This document shows positions 35,364-43,691 of a DNA stretch of 64,000 nucleotides, piece after piece. This DNA is from Bacteroidota bacterium (lineage in GTDB: Bacteria > Bacteroidota > Bacteroidia > Chitinophagales > LD1): contig JAFDYN010000011.1 of assembly GCA_018267385.1 (NCBI GenBank), positions 62,001 through 126,000 on the forward strand, read 5' to 3'. The notes below the pieces were generated by a model that ran no database searches, had not been told where the DNA came from, and was given only the letters and a program-made list of their open reading frames with translations. The stretch's first letter is position 1. Each line of letters starts with the position of its first letter. Position numbers and translations under genes: made by a program.

Positions 35364-37097
35364 TTATCTGCTCAGATCCAGGAAACTTGCTTTCTTTCGG
35401 CCGGTGCCGTCGTTATAATAAAGCACATAGAAATAGGTGGCGTCAGGCAGTGCTGCACCGTTATAGTTCTTTCCTGCAAAGTCGTCATGATATGGCCCAT
35501 GGCTATACCAGACCTCATCACCGTTTCGATTGTATATACTTATTGTAGCATTAGGATACCAGTGCAGCAGGTTAGGTATTACAAAATTGTCGTTGGTGCC
35601 ATCACCATTCGGTGTAAATGAGTTTGGTATGATGATCTCATGATAGAGCACTACAGGAGCTGTAGGCGTACCTGATGGACAGGTATCACAATTAGCTGTG
35701 GGGATCGGTACAGCTCCTACACCGGTGAGAAAGCCAAGATTATCCAGTGTGTCAGATATCGCCCTGACATTGATGTCTAGTGTCACGCTATCCAGATGCG
35801 GCAGGCTATCGCTATATACAGCTGTGACGATGCCATTGGTATAGGTCACCTGCATATCCGGAGATGTGGCAGACAGGTACATAGCTCCTGCGGGCAGCGT
35901 ATCGGTAATGGTGAGCGGTGGCTGTAGCGTTTGCCAGCCTGTATTGGTCAGCCGCATATGATAGGTAAAATCATCTCCTATGTAGACACTATCAGGATGA
36001 ACCGTCTTGACAAATTTTACACCAAGCTCTACTACCGGAGAGAATTTGCTATAGCGTGTGGTAGTCGTAAAGTCTGTGAGCCCTGTGCGCGTCAGGAGGG
36101 AGCCATTGCTTATGGCTGAGCCTGTCGTCAGTAAACCGGGCATGGAGCCAGCAGAAGTAGTGTACGTGTCCCATATAGATGCTGATGCATCAGAACGGGC
36201 TATATACGCCTGCGAGTCGTCATAGCGCGGGTCATTGGCTGCCGGACCACCGGGGCCGGTTACTTGATTGTGCTGGAGCGTCAGCGATACATTGGATCCT
36301 CCGGCTATATCTTCGCGTACGTCCCATGTGCGATAGATACCTGCCAGCTCTGGATTAGGCGGATCTATACCCGCCAGAGCGCGGAGGCTGTAGCGGTCAG
36401 TAGTGCCATCATTCAGTAATCTGGCCGGTGTATAGTCTCCAGCCGCTATACCTACGGGGTATATAAATCCTGCAGAGCCGACTGCATCCTTGCTCACTAC
36501 ACCAGTGCTGTCAGTGATCAGGAAATGAGCCGGAGTATAGCCTGCTACGTTACCATTGGTTGTAAATCGGGCATTGTATTGATGCAGTGTCAGATTATTA
36601 CCTGAGGTGCTGCTATCAAAGCTCAATCTGCCGTCAAAGATCATGTCGGCTATAGTGTCTGCGGCATAGCCCAGGACTGCTGCAGGAGGTATATTAATGA
36701 GGGCAGCACCCTGCGGATTGCGTAGCAAGACCCGGCAGCCTATAGTGGCACTACCGCCATCCAGGTTCTGGCCTCCCCAGGAGAGTGCCGTACTACCTAT
36801 GGTGTATATAGCAGGATTGTCAAAAATGATGGTTCCTGTGCCTGTGATGGTAGCAGTGGGCGAGATATACACTTGCTGGCTGGCTATGCGCCAGTCTCCG
36901 ATCACATTGATACGCGCGCCCGGGCCTATATAGAGCTGCTGGCTCATGGTGGTAGCCCCACCGGGGAATATGGTCACTGCGCCTGTCACCTCTGTATAGG
37001 GCGTGGCAGCCCAGGCCATAGTGCTGGTTAGGAGTAGCAGGACCAGGTTGTTGATATATGGGATCAGCTTTTTCATTGCCATACTTTTAGTGAGCAT
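35364..37097 (-). CDS. secreted protein with DUF11-like repeat and type B T9SS C-terminus
   Basis: A 577-residue cargo protein. The signal peptide begins at the Met at 37076 (MKKLIPYINN); earlier in-frame starts at 37097 and 37082 cannot be excluded. A long beta-rich region is followed by a DUF11-like domain (about 370-460, KTVHPDSVYIGDDFTYHMR) and a gliding motility-associated type B T9SS domain (about 490-577, PNSFTPNGDGTNDNF). The SprF-like gene directly downstream is its probable anchor. It is 20 bp from the repeat-protein gene upstream. Confidence 0.87.
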   Translation of the reverse strand: MLTKSMAMKKLIPYINNLVLLLLTSTMAWAATPYTEVTGAVTIFPGGATTMSQQLYIGPGARINVIGDWRIASQQVYISPTATITGTGTIIFDNPAIYTIGSTALSWGGQNLDGGSATIGCRVLLRNPQGAALINIPPAAVLGYAADTIADMIFDGRLSFDSSTSGNNLTLHQYNARFTTNGNVAGYTPAHFLITDSTGVVSKDAVGSAGFIYPVGIAAGDYTPARLLNDGTTDRYSLRALAGIDPPNPELAGIYRTWDVREDIAGGSNVSLTLQHNQVTGPGGPAANDPRYDDSQAYIARSDASASIWDTYTTSAGSMPGLLTTGSAISNGSLLTRTGLTDFTTTTRYSKFSPVVELGVKFVKTVHPDSVYIGDDFTYHMRLTNTGWQTLQPPLTITDTLPAGAMYLSATSPDMQVTYTNGIVTAVYSDSLPHLDSVTLDINVRAISDTLDNLGFLTGVGAVPIPTANCDTCPSGTPTAPVVLYHEIIIPNSFTPNGDGTNDNFVIPNLLHWYPNATISIYNRNGDEVWYSHGPYHDDFAGKNYNGAALPDATYFYVLYYNDGTGRKKASFLDLSR

Positions 37098-37117
37098 TCG
37101 GTTTAGGTGCAGGGCTG

Positions 37118-40063
37118 TTACTTGACCCAGTTGCCAGAGAAATGCTGTATGGTAGAAGAAGACGATATCAATCCCAGTGTGATGGCATTGGTAGCACCGA
37201 GGCCCACGTATACCTTTTCGCCTGCATTGAGGCGCACCAGTGTCGATACCGAGTTGGTCCCTATCGTGCCCGGCCCGAGGCCGAGCGTACTGGCCGAGAG
37301 TACCTGTGTGCTACGTGACGACTGCAGCACTACCGGTGTGCTGCCATCTTTGATGATGGCTATGCCCCAGGAGAAGGTGCCACCTACGCTGAGCAGGGAT
37401 GGATTGATGAGCAGGCTCACGCTATAGGTTAGATTGTAATAGCCGGCTACGGGTGCTGTAAAGTAGCTCGCAGTTGTGTTGGCTATCATGTTGTAATTAT
37501 TGAACTGCGGGTAGGTGTTCAGGTTCGTCAGCGTCTGCGCCTCGTAGGCTGATGCCACGTCAGGCGAACTGCCGAGTAGGAGCGTCAGGCTCAGGAATGA
37601 GTTGCTGGTACTGGTACCTGAAATGTTGAATCCTTTAAAGAGTGAGTCTACAAGACCGGAATTGATCAGAGTCTGTATAAGGCGGAGGCTGTCTACGGTT
37701 ACGCTTGTGTTTTTCAGAGTAGTACCTACGCCATTAGTTACTGCCAATGCAGGAGAACCGCTGGTGAGGTCGTGAGCATGACTACCTATGATGCTGACTA
37801 TCGTGTCACTCACCGGAGAGACGGGCAGGACATGAGCCAACCCAATTGTATCTATGCTCAATGGAGAGGCAGCAGTACCGTTACCGGTCAATGTGCTATT
37901 GTGTACTACTACCTGCGTGCCCCAGTTATCTCCCGTGATGAGTGTAGATACATCAGTGAACGTAGTACCACCAAATGAATCACGGATCAGCACTTGATTA
38001 GGGGTGCCACCGTTTGGCACCAGGCGATTGCTGTCTATATTGATCGCTACATTCTGGAGGCTGGCGCCAGTACCGCCTGTCACAGTGATAGGAGAGGCAG
38101 CTGTGATATTGCGTCCCTGAGCTACTACAGTACTAAAAATGCTGTCACGCAGCGGAGAGTGATTGCTATTATCCGCTACTATCTTGATAATGCTGTCATG
38201 CAATACTGGGCTATTGACTATAGTAGATACGAGCGTGTCTTTATTGATATCTACGCTTGCATTGACCAGCGTAGCACCCGAACCACCAGTTACAGTCACG
38301 AGGCTGCTGCCTGCGGTGAGGTCATGCGCGTCTCCATGTACGATACTCAGTATGGTGTCTCTGGTCGGCTCTGTCTGTATCTCTATGGCCAGGCCAAATG
38401 AATCTATAGTGAGCGGCGAGGTGGTTGTGCCATTTCCCGCCAGCGTATTGTTGTGGAAAATCACCTGGCTTCCCCAGTTGTCGCCGGCAGCGACACCCCA
38501 GACTGAGGAGCCAGATGAATCCTTTATCAAAATTTGTCCGGGAGTACCTCCTGTCGGTACCAGCCGGTTGCTGTCTATGCTGATGCTCATGGCGGCGAGG
38601 CTGGCTCCGGTGCCACCTGCTACTGCTATTGGCGATACTCCTGTTACATTGCTTGCATTGCCATGCACGATGCTGAGTACTGTATCGCGTGCTGGCTGTG
38701 TCTGGATCTCTAACGCGAGGCCAAATGAATCTATTTTGAGTGGCGATGCAGCCGTGCCATTACCGGCTAGAGTTGCATCATGCGCTATCACTTGTGTACC
38801 CCAGTTATCACCAGTGACGAGTGTAGACACATCAGTGAAGGTAGTTCCGCCAAATGAATCACGGATCAGGACCTGATTAGGGGTGCCACCGTTTGGAACC
38901 AGGCGATTGCTGTCTATAGTGATCGCTATATTCTGCAGGCTGGCCCCCGTTCCGCCTGTCACAGTGATAGGAGAGGCGGCTGTGATATTGCGTCCCTGCG
39001 CTACTACAGTACTAAAAATGCTGTCACGCAGGGGAGAGTGATTGCTATTGTCAGCTACTATCTTGATGATGCTGTCATGCAATACTGGGCTATTGACTAT
39101 AGTAGAGACGAGGGTGTCTTTATTGACATCTATGCTTGCATTGACCAGCGTAGCACCTGTACCTCCGGTCACACTCACCAGACTGCTGCCAGCGATGAGG
39201 TCATGCGCGTCTCCATGTACGATACTCAGTATGGTGTCTCTGGCTGGCTGTGTCTGTATCTCTATGGCCAGGCCAAATGAATCTATAGTGAGCGGCGAGG
39301 TGGTAGTGCCATTTCCCGCCAGCGTATTGTTGTGAAAAATCACCTGGCTTCCCCAGTTGTCGCCGGCAGCGACACCCCAGACTGAGGAGCCAGATGAATC
39401 CTTTATCAAAATTTGTCCGGGAGTACCTCCAGTCGGTACCAGCCGGTTGCTATCTATACTGATACTCACTGCACTCAGGGCGGCATGGCTACCTCCTGAT
39501 ACAGCTAGCGGGCTCTGCGCAGTGATGTCTCTGCCGCTATGTGTCACGATACTGACTATACTGTCAGGATTTACATCGATGGTAGCATTGTGCAGGGTCG
39601 CCTGTGCTCCGCTACCTATGGTGATAGCTCCCGACGGAGATGTCAGGCTCCCTGAGCGCAGGAGTACCGCATGGTAGATGCTGTCTATCAGCGGCTGGTT
39701 GTGCGCGTTTTCGGCTATGATGCGGATCACATCCGCCTGGGTCAGCCCCGGAGCAGAGCATAGGTTCATCCACGTACCCGTAGTATATAAGAAGGCGCAG
39801 CCAGAATCGGACACATATACTACCATACCTGGCACGGGGGTAGTGATGGATGCCATCTGCTGGTGCGTCATGCGCGGCAGCAGCAGGCCTTTATTAGTGC
39901 TCTCCATTTCCAGGATGGCAGAGGCATTGATCGTATTGGGGTTGTCTCCCAGCTTCATCTGGGCCCAGGCTGGTGTGGCAAAGAGGAGGACCACTACAAG
40001 TGACAGGATAGCTTTGAGTCGTTTTTCACTACATAGGTGTAGGGTTGAGTATGTCTGTTTCAT
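37118..40063 (-). CDS. 981-residue tail-fibre-like repeat protein with C1q-like C-terminus
   Basis: A secreted protein (signal peptide 1-34). Residues 36-103 are the tail-fibre-like N-terminal module common in Bacteroidota (ILEMESTNKGLLLPRMT). Residues 201-735 hold a 293-residue super-repeat in two copies, with GDNWG at 234, 418, 527 and 711. Each contains NRLVP.GGTP.Q.LI.DS and TLAGNGT..SPL.IDSFGLA units. The last 140 residues resemble a C1q/TNF-like jelly roll (YFTAPVAGYYNLTYSVSL, then VRLNAGEKVYV). No T9SS sorting domain is seen. It is the first gene of the run with the type B cargo, SprF-like and PorE-like genes. A trimeric surface fibre is the best guess. Confidence 0.82.
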   Translation of the reverse strand: MKQTYSTLHLCSEKRLKAILSLVVVLLFATPAWAQMKLGDNPNTINASAILEMESTNKGLLLPRMTHQQMASITTPVPGMVVYVSDSGCAFLYTTGTWMNLCSAPGLTQADVIRIIAENAHNQPLIDSIYHAVLLRSGSLTSPSGAITIGSGAQATLHNATIDVNPDSIVSIVTHSGRDITAQSPLAVSGGSHAALSAVSISIDSNRLVPTGGTPGQILIKDSSGSSVWGVAAGDNWGSQVIFHNNTLAGNGTTTSPLTIDSFGLAIEIQTQPARDTILSIVHGDAHDLIAGSSLVSVTGGTGATLVNASIDVNKDTLVSTIVNSPVLHDSIIKIVADNSNHSPLRDSIFSTVVAQGRNITAASPITVTGGTGASLQNIAITIDSNRLVPNGGTPNQVLIRDSFGGTTFTDVSTLVTGDNWGTQVIAHDATLAGNGTAASPLKIDSFGLALEIQTQPARDTVLSIVHGNASNVTGVSPIAVAGGTGASLAAMSISIDSNRLVPTGGTPGQILIKDSSGSSVWGVAAGDNWGSQVIFHNNTLAGNGTTTSPLTIDSFGLAIEIQTEPTRDTILSIVHGDAHDLTAGSSLVTVTGGSGATLVNASVDINKDTLVSTIVNSPVLHDSIIKIVADNSNHSPLRDSIFSTVVAQGRNITAASPITVTGGTGASLQNVAINIDSNRLVPNGGTPNQVLIRDSFGGTTFTDVSTLITGDNWGTQVVVHNSTLTGNGTAASPLSIDTIGLAHVLPVSPVSDTIVSIIGSHAHDLTSGSPALAVTNGVGTTLKNTSVTVDSLRLIQTLINSGLVDSLFKGFNISGTSTSNSFLSLTLLLGSSPDVASAYEAQTLTNLNTYPQFNNYNMIANTTASYFTAPVAGYYNLTYSVSLLINPSLLSVGGTFSWGIAIIKDGSTPVVLQSSRSTQVLSASTLGLGPGTIGTNSVSTLVRLNAGEKVYVGLGATNAITLGLISSSSTIQHFSGNWVK
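37859..39463. repeat. 879-bp tandem super-repeat in the 981-residue protein
   Basis: Copy 1 spans 38585-39463 and copy 2 about 37859-38584 before it diverges. Long stretches (for example 38401-38580 against 39280-39459) differ at only a few positions. The copies are in register at 293 codons, so homologous exchange would keep the frame. Confidence 0.85.
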
Positions 40064-40219
40064 ATGATTGTCGGTTTTGTGAAAAATTCCTTACCTACAA
40101 TTTACGATGCTACAGAGCCGACGTCGTCGCTATGTTTAACAGATTATCATGGTGCTATTCGAAAATTATGATCTAAGTCAGTGTTAGAATGACGTTGTTT
40201 TACCAGTTTCAGTAATTCT

Positions 40220-40232
40220 ACTATTGTATAGT
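40220..40232. promoter_or_regulatory. dyad upstream of the response regulator pair
   Basis: ACTAT-TGT-ATAGT is a perfect 5-bp dyad about 70 bp before the ATG at 40301 and between two divergent genes. It might be an operator for the NarL-type regulators; the region 40064-40300 is otherwise AT-rich and non-coding with no clear promoter. Confidence 0.25.
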
Positions 40233-40300
40233 GCTATAAATACTATATATTGTATATTATTGAAATGATAACTTGTAGGGTGTACCTAAATTGACTTATC

Positions 40301-40996
40301 ATGAACGAATCTATGTCCTTAAAGCCGATCAGAGTATTGATAGCAGATGACCACCCGGTCATACTGGAAGGGTTGGCACTGCTACTAAAGCCTGCTAAGA
40401 ATATCACGGTGATTGGTTTTGCGCGAAATGCTGAAGAACTGAATCTGAAGGCTGCTACCTTAAGGCCTGATGTCGTGATTCTGGACGTGATCATCCCTAA
40501 CTGCCTGGCATCAAACAATATCAAAGCGCTTCAAAAAATCCTTCCGGAGGTGCGTATCATCTGCTGCAGCGGCATGACGCTCAATGATCAGATCAGATCT
40601 CTGATCAACGCTGGTATCGATGGTTTTGTACTCAAAACTGCAGTAGCCGGAGAGCTCAGGGCCGCGGTGGAAACCGTGTTTGCGGGAGGCAATTATTTCT
40701 CTCAGGAGATCACAGATATACTCATACGCAGCCTGAGGCAGAATGAGCCTGAAAAGACTGCTGCCGGCGAAGGTTCAGAGCAATTTTCGGATAAAGAACT
40801 AAGCGTCATCAGGATGATCTGTGAGGAGAAATCTGTAAAAGAAATGTCGGAGCAGACCAAGATCAATGCGCGCACGATAGAATCCATCAAGATACGGATC
40901 ATGAAGAAAATGTCTGTGCACAATGTAGCTGGCGTCGTCTCTTATGCCCTGCGCAATAAATACATCAGCCTGGATGACCTAAGCCTCGGTAGCTAG
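40301..40996 (+). CDS. NarL/FixJ-type response regulator 1
   Basis: A 231-residue response regulator: receiver (about 9-125) with D16/D17, phospho-acceptor D62 (VILDVIIP) and the conserved Lys in GFVLKTA, then a C-terminal LuxR-type HTH (SDKELSVIRMICEEKSVKEM...). The HTH is rather divergent. A second response regulator starts 2 bp after its stop, and the nearest kinase is convergent just beyond. Targets are unknown; the two large fibre genes on either side are candidates by position only. Confidence 0.9.
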   Translation: MNESMSLKPIRVLIADDHPVILEGLALLLKPAKNITVIGFARNAEELNLKAATLRPDVVILDVIIPNCLASNNIKALQKILPEVRIICCSGMTLNDQIRSLINAGIDGFVLKTAVAGELRAAVETVFAGGNYFSQEITDILIRSLRQNEPEKTAAGEGSEQFSDKELSVIRMICEEKSVKEMSEQTKINARTIESIKIRIMKKMSVHNVAGVVSYALRNKYISLDDLSLGS

Positions 40997-40998
40997 AC

Positions 40999-41661
40999 AT
41001 GGATAGGATCAAAGTACTTATAGCAGATGATATAGAGATAGTGCGGCGGGGATATGAGATCATATTCTCCCGCAGCGGAGATATCACTATATGCGGAGAA
41101 GCGGTAGACGGGGCTGATGTCCTGGCGAAATATGCTGCATTGAGGCCGGATATAGTGTTGCTGGATATCATGATGCCCCCCAGCAATGGCCTGCGTATAT
41201 GCCGTGAAATACTGGACCTGGACGAAAATGCAAAAGTATTGCTCAATACGGCCCTGTTCAAGGAAGAAGTGACAAGTAAGATATTAGCCTCCGGTGCCAA
41301 GGGGCTGATACTGAAAGATGCCGACTCGGCAGAACTCAGCTCAGCCATTATCCAGATACATCAGGGTGGTGAGTATTACAGCAAGCCTGTGCTGGACCTG
41401 ATAGTCCGCAGGCTCCTGCGTTCAAATTCTGAGAGCTTTCAGGAGTATTGGGGCAGCCAGTTTACAGCGAGGGAGATCAGTATCATACAGCTGACCAGCG
41501 AGGGTCTCACCTCTGCGGAGATAGGCTCCCGCCTCAATCTCAGCAAGCGTACGATAGAAGTCAACCGGAGCCTTATCATCAAAAAGATGGGAGCCAAAAA
41601 TATAGTGGATATGATCATCAAATCGTACCAGATAGGTATGCTGGATATCAATAAATCTTAG
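40999..41661 (+). CDS. NarL/FixJ-type response regulator 2
   Basis: A 220-residue response regulator with D10/D11, D56 (LLDIMMPP), the conserved Lys in LILKDA and a clear LuxR-type HTH (TAREISIIQLTSEGLTSAEI, then LSKRTIEVNR). It lies 2 bp after the first regulator, so the two are one transcription unit and may share or compete for phosphate from the neighbouring kinase. It ends 20 bp from the kinase gene's stop. Confidence 0.92.
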   Translation: MDRIKVLIADDIEIVRRGYEIIFSRSGDITICGEAVDGADVLAKYAALRPDIVLLDIMMPPSNGLRICREILDLDENAKVLLNTALFKEEVTSKILASGAKGLILKDADSAELSSAIIQIHQGGEYYSKPVLDLIVRRLLRSNSESFQEYWGSQFTAREISIIQLTSEGLTSAEIGSRLNLSKRTIEVNRSLIIKKMGAKNIVDMIIKSYQIGMLDINKS

Positions 41662-41681
41662 TCACCACATACTGTATCTAC

Positions 41682-43271
41682 TCACGTAGCAGTAGCATAC
41701 CGCACCAGAGGGATTGTAATAATAAATGTTGCTCCTTGTCTACGGGTCTTATCCAGCTCCAGTTTCCCACCATGCAGCTTTGTGATAATACTGGAAATGT
41801 ATAAACCCAGGCCGAACGATTCTTCGCCATGTGATCCCTTCTTTCCAGCAGTGGTAAATTTCTCGAATAGGTGATCGCGCATATGCTCCGGTATGCCGAC
41901 CCCTTCATCTGATACTTTGATCACTGCGGTGTCCTTTTCCGTAGGGTGGCGCTCCACATCGATGCATATCTGCCCTGCCTGAGGCGAAAACTTGATAGCA
42001 TTATTGATCAGATTGCTTATTGCCCGGCCAAAAGCTTCCTTGTTCATCTTGACATGCATATTATTCTGAGGCATATGGAGGATCAGCTGTTGGCCGTGCA
42101 TTTGGGCGTGAGGAGCCAGCTCGTCTACCTTCTCTTGTAGCACCTGATAGAGGTCATGATTGAGAAAACCGGGCGTGCTGCTATTGCTCAGATAGCGTGA
42201 GAAGGCGAGTATATTATTGATGGAAGAGATGGCCTGCGCACTTGTCTTAGATATGAAGTCTTTGTGACCGTCAGGGTCCTCAGGGGAGAGGCTATTGACG
42301 CTTTTGATCATCCCGATCGGCGCTTTCAGATCGTGTGCGATCATCTCCAGCAGCCCTACCTGGCTGTACACTATGTCCATCTCCAGCCGCCGGCGCGTAG
42401 TGATATCCCGGCAGATGATCCCGATTTTGTCCACTTCCGGCGCCTTTGTATTGCTACTCATGATCGGGAAAAATGACACTTCATAGATCACCAGTTTGTC
42501 TTCGGGATTCGTAGTATATTCTTCTATCAGCGCTTCACCGGCTAACACCCGTTGGATGAGTTGGTAGGAGACCACATCATCCCTATCGGGGAAATCAAGG
42601 GAACTAGGAAAGGGCATCCCTATGGCAGGTTTGAGATGATAATGAAATTCAAACAAGCGCTCGTAAGATTTATTGAATCGTATGATCCGAAGATTTTTAT
42701 CCATCATACAGATGGATTCTTCGATATTATTGAAGAGAATCTCGGTTTCCGACTGCTGTATTTTGCTGCTAAGGAAAGACTGCATGGTGGATCTCAGGAA
42801 AACGACGAAGCGATAAACGATCACGCCTGATGTCAACGTGAATACGAGAAGTCGTATGCTCACTGGCACATTGGCGGGTACAGAGGAGGCCAGATGAGTC
42901 GTCCAGGGGGTATAGTTGACCAGCGCGAAAACAGTCGCGGTACTTACCAAAGAGATGTAGTACTCCGCATATAGCTGCTCCATGTAGAATGCCACGATGT
43001 ACAGAATATTGGCTACATACAGGAATTCAATACCGGTGACGGGAGTGCCTGTCAGACCATCATCTATGATAAAAAGACTGATACACGATATCACTACAAA
43101 CAGCTGAGCCGCCAGCCGGTGATTGGCACCATATTGCAGGGTACTCAGCAGTATGACGATATTGATCACTATGATATAGCATAGCAGCAGCGGAGTAAAG
43201 CCTAGGAGCAAATAAAACGCAATAGCCCACAGCACCAGATTGATGGCCATGAACGGAAGGTTCCGGTTCAT
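41682..43271 (-). CDS. membrane PAS-domain histidine kinase
   Basis: A 529-residue sensor from ATG 43271; the frame also allows TTG at 43301. About six membrane helices (N-terminal 160 residues) precede a PAS domain (about 166-290), a HisKA domain with H313 in IAHDLKAPIG, and a HATPase_c domain with N, DEGVGIP and FGLGLY boxes. There is no fused receiver. HisKA kinases normally pair with OmpR- or NtrC-type regulators, whereas the two regulators next door are NarL-type, which usually go with HisKA_3 kinases. Their proximity still suggests one signalling module. Confidence 0.92.
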   Translation of the reverse strand: MNRNLPFMAINLVLWAIAFYLLLGFTPLLLCYIIVINIVILLSTLQYGANHRLAAQLFVVISCISLFIIDDGLTGTPVTGIEFLYVANILYIVAFYMEQLYAEYYISLVSTATVFALVNYTPWTTHLASSVPANVPVSIRLLVFTLTSGVIVYRFVVFLRSTMQSFLSSKIQQSETEILFNNIEESICMMDKNLRIIRFNKSYERLFEFHYHLKPAIGMPFPSSLDFPDRDDVVSYQLIQRVLAGEALIEEYTTNPEDKLVIYEVSFFPIMSSNTKAPEVDKIGIICRDITTRRRLEMDIVYSQVGLLEMIAHDLKAPIGMIKSVNSLSPEDPDGHKDFISKTSAQAISSINNILAFSRYLSNSSTPGFLNHDLYQVLQEKVDELAPHAQMHGQQLILHMPQNNMHVKMNKEAFGRAISNLINNAIKFSPQAGQICIDVERHPTEKDTAVIKVSDEGVGIPEHMRDHLFEKFTTAGKKGSHGEESFGLGLYISSIITKLHGGKLELDKTRRQGATFIITIPLVRYATAT

Positions 43272-43301
43272 GAAACTCAAGTATTCGTAGGAGCGCTGCA
43301 A

Positions 43302-43623
43302 TGCTATCGGTATTGAGTGTGATTGTATACCTGATGATCTTTCAGGCTAATATTGATTAAGATAATATTACATAATGGGGACTCAAAATCAAATACCCTT
43401 AAATGGGTATGGGCCGCCTTTCAAAAGGAATTGGTTGGCATATAAACCAACAGCGGTACCTCGTTTATAAACACACAAGATCATTGCCTTGATCCGAACA
43501 AAGAGCGGCCTTTCAATTATCTGTCATGTCTATAGGTATTGTTCTTTATGTAAAACTGATGTGTATTAGTTACATTCCCGATCGTTTAGGTGCTCGAAGA
43601 AGCGGAACACTAACAACAAAAAG
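43302..43623. other. non-coding region between kinase and giant fibre gene
   Basis: No open frame with coding character is present. It contains a dyad ATACCC-N6-GGGTAT (43393-43410) and two similar CGGCCTTTCAA/CCGCCTTTCAA stretches (near 43413 and 43506). CAATGCTA at 43299-43306 may be the kinase's minus-strand -7 box (TAGCATTG). The region probably carries control elements for both flanking genes. Confidence 0.5.
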
Positions 43624-43653
43624 TTTGTCAAACCACCTAAAGTTGTAAATTTG
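43624..43653 (+). promoter_or_regulatory. consensus promoter of the giant collagen-like gene
   Basis: TTTG at 43624-43627, an 18-bp spacer and TAAATTTG at 43646-43653 match the Bacteroidota TTTG/TAnnTTTG promoter at every defined base. It is 38 bp before the ATG at 43692. It is the best promoter in the window, so strong housekeeping-sigma expression is expected. Confidence 0.85.
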
Positions 43654-43691
43654 AGATAACCCGCGCTTCTTTTACAAGTAAACCCGATTTA

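Noticed and set aside
38163-38876. Open frames antisense to the 981-residue repeat protein
   Set aside because: They repeat with the 879-bp period of the sense repeats and have no protein-like features.
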